Positions 6,504 to 13,226 of a stretch of DNA of 17,297 nt are shown piece by piece (within the stretch, counting starts at the first letter, position 1; each line of letters opens with the position of its first letter). Source of the DNA: an uncultured Micromonospora sp. (lineage in GTDB: Bacteria; Actinomycetota; Actinomycetes; Mycobacteriales; Micromonosporaceae); assembly GCA_937951935.1 (NCBI GenBank), contig CALGAM010000036.1, positions 1 through 17,297 on the forward strand. Reading direction: 5' to 3'. Made by a program: the position numbers and the translations under genes. The notes below the pieces were generated by a model. The model was not told the DNA's origin and searched no databases. It saw only the letters and a program-made list of their open reading frames with translations.

Positions 6504-7114
6504 TGAGCTCGGACGCGCGCACCCAGCTGCTCTCCCGTGCCGTCGCGTACGTCACCGCGCACGGCGTCAGCGGGCTGAGCCTGCGCGGCCTGGCGGCCGC
6601 CATCGGCACCAGCCACCGCATGCTGATCTACCACTTCGGCTCGATGGACGGGCTGCTCGTCGAGGTCGTCCGGCACGTCGAGGAGCAGCAGCGGGCTGCC
6701 CTGGCCACCCTCGGCCCCGACTCGGTCAGATCGCCGGCCGAGGCGATCCGGGCGGTGTGGGACCGGCTCGCCGACCCCGCCCTGTGGCCGGTGGAGCGGC
6801 TCTTCTTCGAGCTGTACAGCCAGGCGCTGCGGGGACGCCCGGGAACCGTCCGACTGTTGGAGGGGGTGGTGGAGAGCTGGGTCGACCTCACCGTCGACCT
6901 GGCCGCCGGCTGGGGCGTACCGGCCGAGGTGGCCCGTGTCCACGCCCGACTCGGCGTCGCGGTGATCCGTGGCCTGCTGCTGGACCTGCTCGCCACCGGT
7001 GACCGGGCCGGCGCCGACGCCGCCATCGCGGCCTTCGCCGCCGCCTACGAGCAGGGCCTGTCCGGGGTCCAGCCGCGGACACCGTCGGCGGACCACGCGA
7101 CCGGGCCCGCCTGA
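6503..7114 (+). CDS. TetR family transcriptional regulator
   Basis: The protein has 203 residues, normal for TetR. The N-terminal DNA-binding domain is clear: a first helix (ARTQLLSRAVAYVTAHG) and the helix-turn-helix at about 24-46 (SLRGLAAAIGTSHRMLIYHFG), followed by SMDGLLVEVV. The remainder is a helical ligand-binding and dimerisation domain with no recognisable ligand signature. The ATG at 6503 is the only start that keeps the full first helix, and it lacks any Shine-Dalgarno sequence: the preceding 16 bases are an operator palindrome. The mRNA may therefore be leaderless. The gene is divergent from the SRPBCC gene and convergent with the MMPL gene; a shared hairpin separates it from the latter. 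It probably represses itself and the SRPBCC gene. Confidence 0.9.
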   Translation: MSSDARTQLLSRAVAYVTAHGVSGLSLRGLAAAIGTSHRMLIYHFGSMDGLLVEVVRHVEEQQRAALATLGPDSVRSPAEAIRAVWDRLADPALWPVERLFFELYSQALRGRPGTVRLLEGVVESWVDLTVDLAAGWGVPAEVARVHARLGVAVIRGLLLDLLATGDRAGADAAIAAFAAAYEQGLSGVQPRTPSADHATGPA

Positions 7115-7144
7115 CAGGTTCCGTCACCGTTGCCCACCACGCCG

Positions 7145-7191
7145 GGCCGGCGTCGCGGCGCCACCCGCCCGGGTGGCCCACGACGCCGGCC
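7145..7191. terminator. Bidirectional compound hairpin between tetR and the MMPL gene
   Basis: The outer arms GGCCGGCGTCG (7145-7155) and CGACGCCGGCC (7181-7191) are perfect. An inner stem GCCACCCG (7160-7167) pairs perfectly with CGGGTGGC (7170-7177). The structure lies 30 nt after the tetR stop and 15 nt after the MMPL stop, so it can serve both convergent genes. Confidence 0.8.
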
Positions 7192-7206
7192 GGAGACGGT
7201 ACCGGG

Positions 7207-9324
7207 TCAGCCCCGGTTCGCGGCCACGACCGCCACCGGCGCCGGTGACACCGGCGCCGGCGCCGCCGGCCCCTCCTCCTCGAACCCGATCCGCGCGTGC
7301 AGCCGGCGCAACACCGCCGGCGCCGCCCAGTTGTGGCGGCCCAGCAGCGTCATGGTGGCCGGCACCAGCAGCATCCGCACGACCGTGGCGTCCAGGGCGA
7401 CGGCCAGCACCAACCCCAGCCCGATCGCCTTGATCGGCGCGAATCCACCGATCAGGAACCCGGCGAACACCACCAGCAGCAACAGCGCCGCCGAGGTGAC
7501 GATCCGACCGGTACGCTGCAGCCCTTCGGCCACCGCCCGCTGCGGGTCGGCACCGGCCCGCCACCGCTCCCGGATCCGGGACAGCAGGAACACCTCGTAG
7601 TCCACCGAGAGCCCGAAGGCGATCGCGGCGACCAGGACCGGGACGGTCAGGTTCGTGGTGTCCAGGCGCACCGTGCCGAAGAGCCCGGCCAGGTGACCCT
7701 CCTGGAACACCCAGACCACCGCACCGAGCGCGGCGCCCAGGCTCAGCACGTTGGTGAGCACCGCCTTGACCGGCAGCAACACCGAACCGGTCAGTGCGAA
7801 GAGCAGCACCAGGGTCGCCAGCGTGACGACCAGGGCGGCCCACGGCAGTCGCTCGGCGAGCATCGCCCGGTAGTCCACCAGCTGGGCGGCCTGACCGGTC
7901 ACCGCCACCTCGAACGGCGCCGACAGCGCCCGGATCTGCGCGACGGCCTCCGCCGCCGCGGGGGACGCCGGAGGCTGCTCCGGCGCGGCACGCAACACGG
8001 TGAGCGCCGGTGCCACCGGTGCCACCTCGACCCGGGTGACGCCGGGTACGGCGGCGACGCGGTCGCGTAGCCGGGCCAGCTCCGGGTCGTCGGCGGCGGC
8101 GGAGGCCACCACCACGATGGCGTCCGGCCCGGTGTGCTCCGGGTAGTGCGTGGTCAGCGCCTCCCACATCCGGCGGGTCTCGGTGCTGGCCGGCAGCAGC
8201 CGCGGGTCCCCGTACCCGAGCCGCAGGTCGAACGCCGGAACGGCCAGCGTCGCGAGCAGGCCGACGACGGCGACCAGGGTCACCAGCGGACGGCGCTGCA
8301 CCGTCCGGGCCACGGCGCCGAAGACACCGTCGCCGGTGCGGGGCGCCGCCGGCGGGATACGCCGACCGAGCAGCACCAGCAGCGCCGGCAGCAGGGTCAG
8401 CGCGGCCAGCATGTCCAGCGCGACCACGGCCGCGCCCGCGAAGCCCATCGACCGCAGGAAGGGATCCGGGAACACCAGCAGGCCGCAGAGCGCGACCGCC
8501 ACGGTCAGACCGGCGAACAGAACCGTGCGCCCCGCGCTGACCACCGCGCGGGCCACCGCGGTCGGCACGTCCGGCGTCGCCACGCGCTCCTCCCGGAACC
8601 GGTTCACCATCAGCAGCGCGTAGTCGACGGCGAGGCCGACGGCGAGCATGGTGGTGACCTGGATGGCGTACACCGAGACGTCGGAGACGAGGCTGAAGCC
8701 GTACAGGACACCGAAGGTCGCCCCGATGCCGACCACCGCGACCAGCAGCGGCAGGCCCGCCGCGACCAGCCCGCCGAAGACGAACAGAAGCAGCACCAGG
8801 ACCACCGGCAGGCTCAGCGCCTCGGCCCGGGTCACGTCCTGCTGTGCCTGCTGGTTGAACTCGTCGTCGCTGATCGGTCCGCCGGCGACCGCCACCTGCG
8901 GCGCCTCGATCCGGCGCAGCCGCTCCGCCGCCGAGTGCGCCGCCGTGCCGGCGTCCGACCCCGGCGCCAGGTCGACGGTGATCAGCAGCGCGTTGCCGGT
9001 GGCCGCCGAGGGCAGCGGGTCGGAGACCGCGGCGACGCCCGGGATCCCCCGCACGTCGGCGATCGCCGCCGCGACGCTGTCGCGCAGCGCCGGGTCGGTC
9101 GCCGGCGCACCGTGGACCACCGCCGTCAGCCGCACCGGCTCGGCGGCGTCCGCCAGCCGCTGCCGGGCGATCTCCGACTCGCTGCCGGGCACGGTGCCGA
9201 CGTCACCGACGAGCCGCTCGAAGACGCCGCCACCGACACCGAAGCCGCCGATCAGGACTGCGACCCAGATCAGGATGACCACGACCGGACGCCGGATGGT
9301 GAATCTGGCTGTGGAGCCGAGCAT
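7207..9324 (-). CDS. MMPL family RND transporter
   Basis: This 705-residue membrane protein shows the two-fold MMPL/RND layout. One transmembrane helix (about 13-34) is followed by an extracytoplasmic porter domain (35-168) and five helices (about 170-320). A second half repeats this: a helix at 346-365, a porter domain (366-492), and five helices to 662. Each half has the proton-relay signature, GLAVDYALLMVNRFREE around Asp234-Tyr235 and GLSVDYEVFLLSRIRERW around Asp575-Tyr576. The cytoplasmic tail (663-705) is Ala/Pro-rich. Such pumps use the proton gradient to export lipids, siderophores or drugs; the substrate is not evident. The ATG at 9324 has GGAGAGGG just upstream and gives a normal short N-terminus. 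The gene follows the response regulator on the same strand after 126 nt carrying two inverted repeats, so it is the likely target of that system. Confidence 0.93.
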   Translation of the reverse strand: MLGSTARFTIRRPVVVILIWVAVLIGGFGVGGGVFERLVGDVGTVPGSESEIARQRLADAAEPVRLTAVVHGAPATDPALRDSVAAAIADVRGIPGVAAVSDPLPSAATGNALLITVDLAPGSDAGTAAHSAAERLRRIEAPQVAVAGGPISDDEFNQQAQQDVTRAEALSLPVVLVLLLFVFGGLVAAGLPLLVAVVGIGATFGVLYGFSLVSDVSVYAIQVTTMLAVGLAVDYALLMVNRFREERVATPDVPTAVARAVVSAGRTVLFAGLTVAVALCGLLVFPDPFLRSMGFAGAAVVALDMLAALTLLPALLVLLGRRIPPAAPRTGDGVFGAVARTVQRRPLVTLVAVVGLLATLAVPAFDLRLGYGDPRLLPASTETRRMWEALTTHYPEHTGPDAIVVVASAAADDPELARLRDRVAAVPGVTRVEVAPVAPALTVLRAAPEQPPASPAAAEAVAQIRALSAPFEVAVTGQAAQLVDYRAMLAERLPWAALVVTLATLVLLFALTGSVLLPVKAVLTNVLSLGAALGAVVWVFQEGHLAGLFGTVRLDTTNLTVPVLVAAIAFGLSVDYEVFLLSRIRERWRAGADPQRAVAEGLQRTGRIVTSAALLLLVVFAGFLIGGFAPIKAIGLGLVLAVALDATVVRMLLVPATMTLLGRHNWAAPAVLRRLHARIGFEEEGPAAPAPVSPAPVAVVAANRG

Positions 9325-9339
9325 GACCCTCTCCAAGGG

Positions 9340-9362
9340 GGTGCGTGTGATCAGGACGCACC
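9340..9362. promoter_or_regulatory. Palindrome upstream of the MMPL gene
   Basis: GGTGCGT (9340-9346) and ACGCACC (9356-9362) form perfect 7-bp arms around a 9-nt spacer that itself contains TGATCA. It sits 15 nt upstream of the MMPL start codon, immediately beyond the ribosome binding site. It may be the binding site of the adjacent LuxR-type regulator, or a small mRNA hairpin. Confidence 0.5.
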
Positions 9363-9404
9363 GATGCTCGGCCGCCGGGGGCCGGTTCCGGATCGCCACC
9401 GGGA

Positions 9405-9424
9405 GCGACGGTGGGTTCCGTCGC
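9405..9424 (-). other. Small hairpin between the response-regulator and MMPL genes
   Basis: GCGACGG (9405-9411) pairs perfectly with CCGTCGC (9418-9424) around a 6-nt loop. It begins 26 nt after the regulator's stop codon. It could attenuate transcription from the kinase/regulator genes into the pump gene. Confidence 0.4.
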
Positions 9425-9450
9425 CGGAGGGAGATCGTGCCGGGGCGGGG

Positions 9451-10170
9451 TCAGTCGCGGGAGGGAGTCGCGCCCACCGGCCCGTCGGCCACCGCGGCGT
9501 CCCCGGGCCGCACCAGACCCGACTCGTACGCCAGCACGACCGCCTGGACCCGGTCCCGCAGGTGCAGCTTGGCGAGCAGATTGCTGACGTGGGTCTTCAC
9601 GGTGTGCTCGGAGACGAACATCGCCGCGGCGATCTCCGCGTTGGACAGCCCCCGGGCGATCTGCCGCAGGGTCTCCAACTCCCGGGCGGTCAGGTTGGCC
9701 AGCCCGGCCGGGGCGGGGCCGGTGCGGGGACGCCGCTGCCGGGCCACCACGTCGGCGATCAGTCGACGGGTCACGCTGGGTGCCAGCAGCGCCTCACCGG
9801 CTGCGATCACCCGCACCGCGTCGACCAGTTCCTCGCGCCGGATGTCCTTGAGCAGAAAGCCGCTGGCGCCGGCGTGCAGCGCGTCGTAGACGTACTCGTC
9901 GAGGTCGAACGTGGTCAGCACGAGCACCCGCGCCGCGGTCTCGGCGCAGATGCGGGCGGTGGCCCGGATACCGTCGAGGTTGGGCATCCGGACGTCCATC
10001 AACACGACGTCCGGGTCGAGCTCCCGCGCCAGCCGGACCGCCTCGACGCCGTCGGCGGCCCCACCCACCACCTCGATGTCCGGCTGGGCGCCCAGGATCA
10101 TGGCGAACCCGTCGCGGACCAGGGTCTGGTCGTCCGCGACGAGCACCCGCAACGGGGAATCGGCAGTCAC
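9451..10170 (-). CDS. NarL/LuxR family two-component response regulator
   Basis: The protein has 239 residues. The receiver domain (about 7-122) has the acidic pair Asp13-Asp14, the phospho-acceptor Asp59 in VVLMDVRMP, the switch Thr in VLTTFD (84-89) and Lys108 in GFLLKDI. The C-terminal LuxR helix-turn-helix lies at about 163-225 (LTARELETLRQIARGLSNAEIA, then VSEHTVKTHVSNLLAKL). The GTG start at 10170 follows GGAAGGG at good spacing and lies 10 nt after the kinase stop, so the two are one transcriptional unit. A kinase gene directly upstream and an MMPL transporter downstream is a common actinomycete arrangement in which the phosphorylated regulator often activates the pump. That role is inferred here. 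Confidence 0.95.
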   Translation of the reverse strand: MTADSPLRVLVADDQTLVRDGFAMILGAQPDIEVVGGAADGVEAVRLARELDPDVVLMDVRMPNLDGIRATARICAETAARVLVLTTFDLDEYVYDALHAGASGFLLKDIRREELVDAVRVIAAGEALLAPSVTRRLIADVVARQRRPRTGPAPAGLANLTARELETLRQIARGLSNAEIAAAMFVSEHTVKTHVSNLLAKLHLRDRVQAVVLAYESGLVRPGDAAVADGPVGATPSRD

Positions 10171-10180
10171 GCCGCCCTTC

Positions 10181-11302
10181 CTACCGCAACGGCAGCGTCG
10201 CCGCGACTCGGAACCCCCTGCCGTCCCGTCCCGGCCCGGTGCTCAGCACCCCACCGGCCGCGGCCACCCGCTCCCGCATGCCGACCAGCCCGTGCCCACC
10301 CGACCCGGACGCCGCCGGACCCCGGCCGTCGTCGCAGACCTCCACCCGCAGGGCGGTGTCCTGCCAGTCCAGCCGAACCCACAGCCGGCTGGCGGCCGCG
10401 TGGCGCAGGGTGTTGGTCACCGACTCCTGCACGATCCGGTACACCGTCACCCCCAGGTCCGCGGGAACCGGCCGACGGTCACCGTGCTCCTCGAGGACGG
10501 CGACCAGGCCGGCCCGGCGGGCGCCGTCCACCAGCGGACCGACCGCGTCGAGGCCCGGCAGCGGCGCGCGGGTCGGCTCCGGCGACCGCAGCACCCCGAG
10601 CACCCGGCGCAGCTGCAGCAGCGCGTCCCGGGCGGTCGTCGAGATCGTGTCGAAGATCTCCGCGGCCCGGTCCGGATCGGTGCGCACCATCACCGGACCC
10701 GCCTCGGCCTGCACCACCACCAGACTCATCGAGTGGGCGAGGATGTCGTGCACCTCGCGGGCGATCCGCTCCCGCTCCCGGGCCGCCGCCGCATGCTGCT
10801 CCTCGGCCAGCCGCCGGGCCCGCTCCTCCAGCAGCGCGATCCGGTCCCGGCGGGCCCGGGCGCTGGTCCCCATCGCGTACGCCACCAGGAACGCGATCGC
10901 CGTCGGCCCGAAGGACAGCAGTTCGTTCCGGGGGATGACCGAGATCGCGACCCCGACCCCCGTACCGAGCAGCAGGATCACCCGGTGCACCGGTGGGCAG
11001 ATCGAGGCGAAGGTGTAGGTGGCGACCAGCTGGGCGGCGGGGACGTTGCCCAACGCGCCCCTCAGCGCCAGCCAGGTGGTGCCGACGCCGACCAGCACGG
11101 TCACCCAGAACGGGTGGCGGCGCCGCCAGACCAGCGGCGCGGCGTTCAGCCCGGCGAGCAGGAACACCCACCATTCGGTGCGGTGCTCGGTGAGCGCGTT
11201 GATGACGATGACGAGGTAACAGGCGAGCGCGACGACCGCGTCGACCACCAGCGGAGGCTGCCGTCGCCCCCACCCGACCAACCGCCACCACCACTGCCGC
11301 AT
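10181..11302 (-). CDS. Two-component sensor histidine kinase (HisKA_3, NarL partner)
   Basis: This 373-residue membrane kinase has a short cytoplasmic N-terminus, then about six hydrophobic segments between residues 17 and 146 with little extracytoplasmic sequence. A linker coiled coil (150-180) is followed by the HisKA_3 dimerisation domain, with the phospho-acceptor His185 in ERIAREVHDILAHSMS. The HATPase_c domain follows: N-box QESVTNTLRHA (292-302), G1 DDGRG (324-328) and G2 GHGLVGM (336-342). The minimal sensing region suggests it detects a signal within or at the membrane, such as cell-envelope stress. The start is taken at the ATG at 11302. A GTG two codons upstream is possible, and neither has a strong Shine-Dalgarno sequence. 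It precedes its regulator by 10 nt. Two CTCCC-N4-GGGAG-type palindromes upstream may be autoregulatory sites. Confidence 0.93.
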   Translation of the reverse strand: MRQWWWRLVGWGRRQPPLVVDAVVALACYLVIVINALTEHRTEWWVFLLAGLNAAPLVWRRRHPFWVTVLVGVGTTWLALRGALGNVPAAQLVATYTFASICPPVHRVILLLGTGVGVAISVIPRNELLSFGPTAIAFLVAYAMGTSARARRDRIALLEERARRLAEEQHAAAARERERIAREVHDILAHSMSLVVVQAEAGPVMVRTDPDRAAEIFDTISTTARDALLQLRRVLGVLRSPEPTRAPLPGLDAVGPLVDGARRAGLVAVLEEHGDRRPVPADLGVTVYRIVQESVTNTLRHAAASRLWVRLDWQDTALRVEVCDDGRGPAASGSGGHGLVGMRERVAAAGGVLSTGPGRDGRGFRVAATLPLR

Positions 11303-11336
11303 CGGCACAGTATCGGGGCCGCCGGCACCGCCGCGC

Positions 11337-11378
11337 CTCCCTCGTGGGAGCGAGGTCCGCTCACTCCCGCAGGGGAGT
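11337..11378. promoter_or_regulatory. Two similar palindromes upstream of the sensor kinase
   Basis: CTCCC-TCGT-GGGAG (11337-11350) and ACTCCC-GCAG-GGGAGT (11363-11378) share the pattern CTCCC-N4-GGGAG, with centres 27 bp apart. A further GGGAG half-site follows at 11392-11396. They lie 35-75 nt upstream of the kinase start and could be operators for the encoded response regulator. Confidence 0.5.
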
Positions 11379-11411
11379 TCCACGCCCGCCTGGGAGCGGG
11401 TCCCGCCCCAC

Positions 11412-11444
11412 CCCCGGTGCGCGTCCGCCGACACCGCACCGGGG
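11412..11444. repeat. Inverted repeat with 10-bp perfect arms in the kinase/fmdB divergent region
   Basis: CCCCGGTGCG (11412-11421) pairs exactly with CGCACCGGGG (11435-11444) across 13 nt. It lies about 100 nt upstream of both divergent genes. It may be an operator, or a hairpin in the leader of one transcript. Confidence 0.5.
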
Positions 11445-11545
11445 CCGTCGTCAGGCGTGACGCCACAGCCGGCACTGTCGCACCACCGGTCCCGACTTGC
11501 GGCGTTGACCTGCGCGGCCCACCACCTCGGCCGGATCCTTGAGCC

Positions 11546-11833
11546 GTGCCGACATACGACTACCGGTGTCCGCGGGACGGCACCTTTCCGCTGCGCTTTC
11601 CCATCGGCGAGGCCGCGCCCGGGGTCCGCTGCGCCGCCTGCGGCGGCGAGGCGGTCCGGGTCTTCGCCCCGCCGATGCTGAACGCGCTGCCGCGGCCGCT
11701 GGTCGCGGCGCTCGACCGGACCGCACGCAGCGCGGAGACGCCCGAGGTGGTGACCCGGATTCCCGACGCCGGGCGACGGCGACGGCGCGCGACGCCGCAC
11801 CCCGGGCACGCCCGGCTGCCCCGACCCGACTGA
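11546..11833 (+). CDS. FmdB-like zinc-ribbon protein with one ligand cysteine missing
   Basis: This 95-residue protein begins with the FmdB signature MPTYDYRC and has the second knuckle CAACGG (Cys29, Cys32) followed by RVFAPPMLNALP, typical of the FmdB variants that sit beside formamidase/acetamidase genes. The first knuckle is atypical: Cys8 is present, but the expected second Cys is Asp11 (CPRDG in place of CPxCG). Zinc binding is therefore doubtful or uses Asp as a ligand. The C-terminus is Arg/Pro-rich and disordered. The start is GTG at 11546 with no clear ribosome binding site. The formamidase gene starts 17 nt downstream, so the two are probably co-transcribed. FmdB was named as a putative regulator of the formamidase operon, but its function is poorly established. 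Confidence 0.82.
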   Translation: MPTYDYRCPRDGTFPLRFPIGEAAPGVRCAACGGEAVRVFAPPMLNALPRPLVAALDRTARSAETPEVVTRIPDAGRRRRRATPHPGHARLPRPD

Positions 11834-11850
11834 CGCAGCAGGAGGCTGCC

Positions 11851-13104
11851 ATGCCCGAGGTCCTGTTTCCGCTCGACTCGTCGAAGAGTTTCACCGAGCA
11901 GGAGATCGTCGGCCACAACCGGTGGCACCCCGAGATCCCGCCGGTGGCCGAGGTACGCCCCGGACAGTCGTTCCGGGTGTACTGCCGGGAGTGGTTCGAC
12001 GGCGCCATCCACAACGACGACTCGGCAGACGACGTCCGGAACGCGCCACTGGAGATCGTGCACGCGCTCAGCGGCCCGTTCGCGATCCGCGGCGCGGAGC
12101 CCGGTGACCTGCTCGTCGTCGACATCCTGGACGTGGGCCCGCTCCCGCAGGAGGACTCCGGGCCGCTCGCCGGCCAGGGCTGGGGCTACACCGGCATCTT
12201 CGCCAGGAGCAACGGCGGCGGGTTCCTCACCGACCACTTCCCCGACGCGTACAAGGCGATCTGGGACTTCACCGGTCAGCGGGCGACCTCCCGGCACATC
12301 CCCGGGGTCACCTTCACCGGGATGATCCACCCCGGGCTGATGGGCACCGCCCCGTCGGCCGACCTGCTGGCCCGGTGGAACGCCCGGGAGGCGGCGCTGC
12401 GTGCCACCGACCCCGACCGGGTCCCACCGTTGTCGCTGCCGCCCCTGGCCGACGGCGCGATCCTCGGCTCGCTGCGCGGCGCCGACTTCGACCGGGTGGC
12501 GGCCGAGGCGGCCCGGACCGCGCCACCCCGGGAGAACGGCGGCAACCAGGACATCAAGAACCTGACCAAGGGGACCCGGGTCTTCTACCCGGTCTACGTG
12601 CCCGGGGCCAACCTCTCCGTGGGCGACCTGCACTTCTCGCAGGGGGACGGCGAGATCACCTTCTGCGGGGCGATCGAGATGGGCGGCTACGTCGACCTGC
12701 AGGTGGACCTCATCAAGGGCGGGATGGAGACGTACGGGGTGTCGGAGAACGCCATCTTCCTGCCCGGCAACGTCGATCCGCGGTACAGCGAGTGGCTGGC
12801 CTTCTCGGGCATCTCGGTCACCACCGACGGCGAGCAGCGCTACCTGGACTCGCAACTGGCCTTCCAGCGGGCCTGCCTGCACGCCATCGACTACCTGACC
12901 CGCTTCGGATACACCCCGGAGCAGGCGTACCTGTTGCTGGGGGCGGCACCGATCGAGGGACGTTTCTCGGGGGTGGTGGACATCCCCAACTCCTGCGCCA
13001 CCATCTACATCCCGACCGCGATCTTCGACTTCGACGTCCGCCCCTCGGCCCGCGGGCCGGCCCGGATCGATCCCGGCCAGGGTGCCCCGAAGGCGGCCGA
13101 CTGA
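11851..13104 (+). CDS. fmdA: Formamidase (FmdA/AmdA family)
   Basis: The 417-residue length fits formamidases of the FmdA_AmdA family, which hydrolyse formamide or other short amides to ammonia plus the acid in the cytoplasm. Recognisable conserved blocks are HNRWHPEIPP (22-31), EWFDGAIHND (47-56), GDLLVVDILDVGPL (85-98), HPGLMGTAPS (160-169), and the core ENGGNQDIKNL (228-238) continuing through VPGANLSVGDLHFSQGDGE (250-268) and GAIEMGG (273-279). There is no signal peptide. The ATG at 11851 has AGGAGG six bases upstream. It follows the FmdB-like gene by 17 nt, as in known formamidase loci, but no short-amide or urea transporter genes are present here. Formamidase is preferred over acetamidase on overall resemblance; the true substrate is unproven. 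Confidence 0.92.
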   Translation: MPEVLFPLDSSKSFTEQEIVGHNRWHPEIPPVAEVRPGQSFRVYCREWFDGAIHNDDSADDVRNAPLEIVHALSGPFAIRGAEPGDLLVVDILDVGPLPQEDSGPLAGQGWGYTGIFARSNGGGFLTDHFPDAYKAIWDFTGQRATSRHIPGVTFTGMIHPGLMGTAPSADLLARWNAREAALRATDPDRVPPLSLPPLADGAILGSLRGADFDRVAAEAARTAPPRENGGNQDIKNLTKGTRVFYPVYVPGANLSVGDLHFSQGDGEITFCGAIEMGGYVDLQVDLIKGGMETYGVSENAIFLPGNVDPRYSEWLAFSGISVTTDGEQRYLDSQLAFQRACLHAIDYLTRFGYTPEQAYLLLGAAPIEGRFSGVVDIPNSCATIYIPTAIFDFDVRPSARGPARIDPGQGAPKAAD

Positions 13105-13108
13105 CCCC

Positions 13109-13153
13109 GCGCCGGACGACAAGGCGCCGGATGACACGGCGCCGGGTGACGAG
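13109..13153 (+). repeat. Three tandem 15-bp degenerate repeats after the formamidase gene
   Basis: The units GCGCCGGACGACAAG, GCGCCGGATGACACG and GCGCCGGGTGACGAG lie head to tail at 13109-13123, 13124-13138 and 13139-13153. They start 4 nt after the formamidase stop. In one frame they read as repeats of Ala-Pro-Asp/Gly-Asp-Asp/Glu, so they may be a minisatellite derived from a former coding tail. Confidence 0.6.
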
Positions 13154-13166
13154 CGGCGCCGGCCGG

Positions 13167-13215
13167 GGCGGGGGACGTCGGTCGGCGGCCTCCGGCGCGA
13201 CGCGGCACCCCCGCC
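13167..13215. terminator. Candidate terminator between formamidase and ArsR-like genes
   Basis: GGCGGGGG (13167-13174) pairs with CCCCCGCC (13208-13215). Inside, CGTCG (13176-13180) pairs with CGACG (13198-13202). It lies between two convergent genes, 63 nt after the formamidase stop and 11 nt after the end of the leftward regulator gene. The large loop makes it weaker than the other hairpins here. Confidence 0.45.
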
Positions 13216-13226
13216 GGGGCAACACC

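Noticed and set aside
8134..10938. A 934-codon open frame on the plus strand, across the MMPL, response-regulator and kinase genes.
   Set aside because: It is antisense to three clearly real genes, and its translation is an Arg/Gln/His/Gly/Pro-rich string typical of shadow frames in high-GC DNA.
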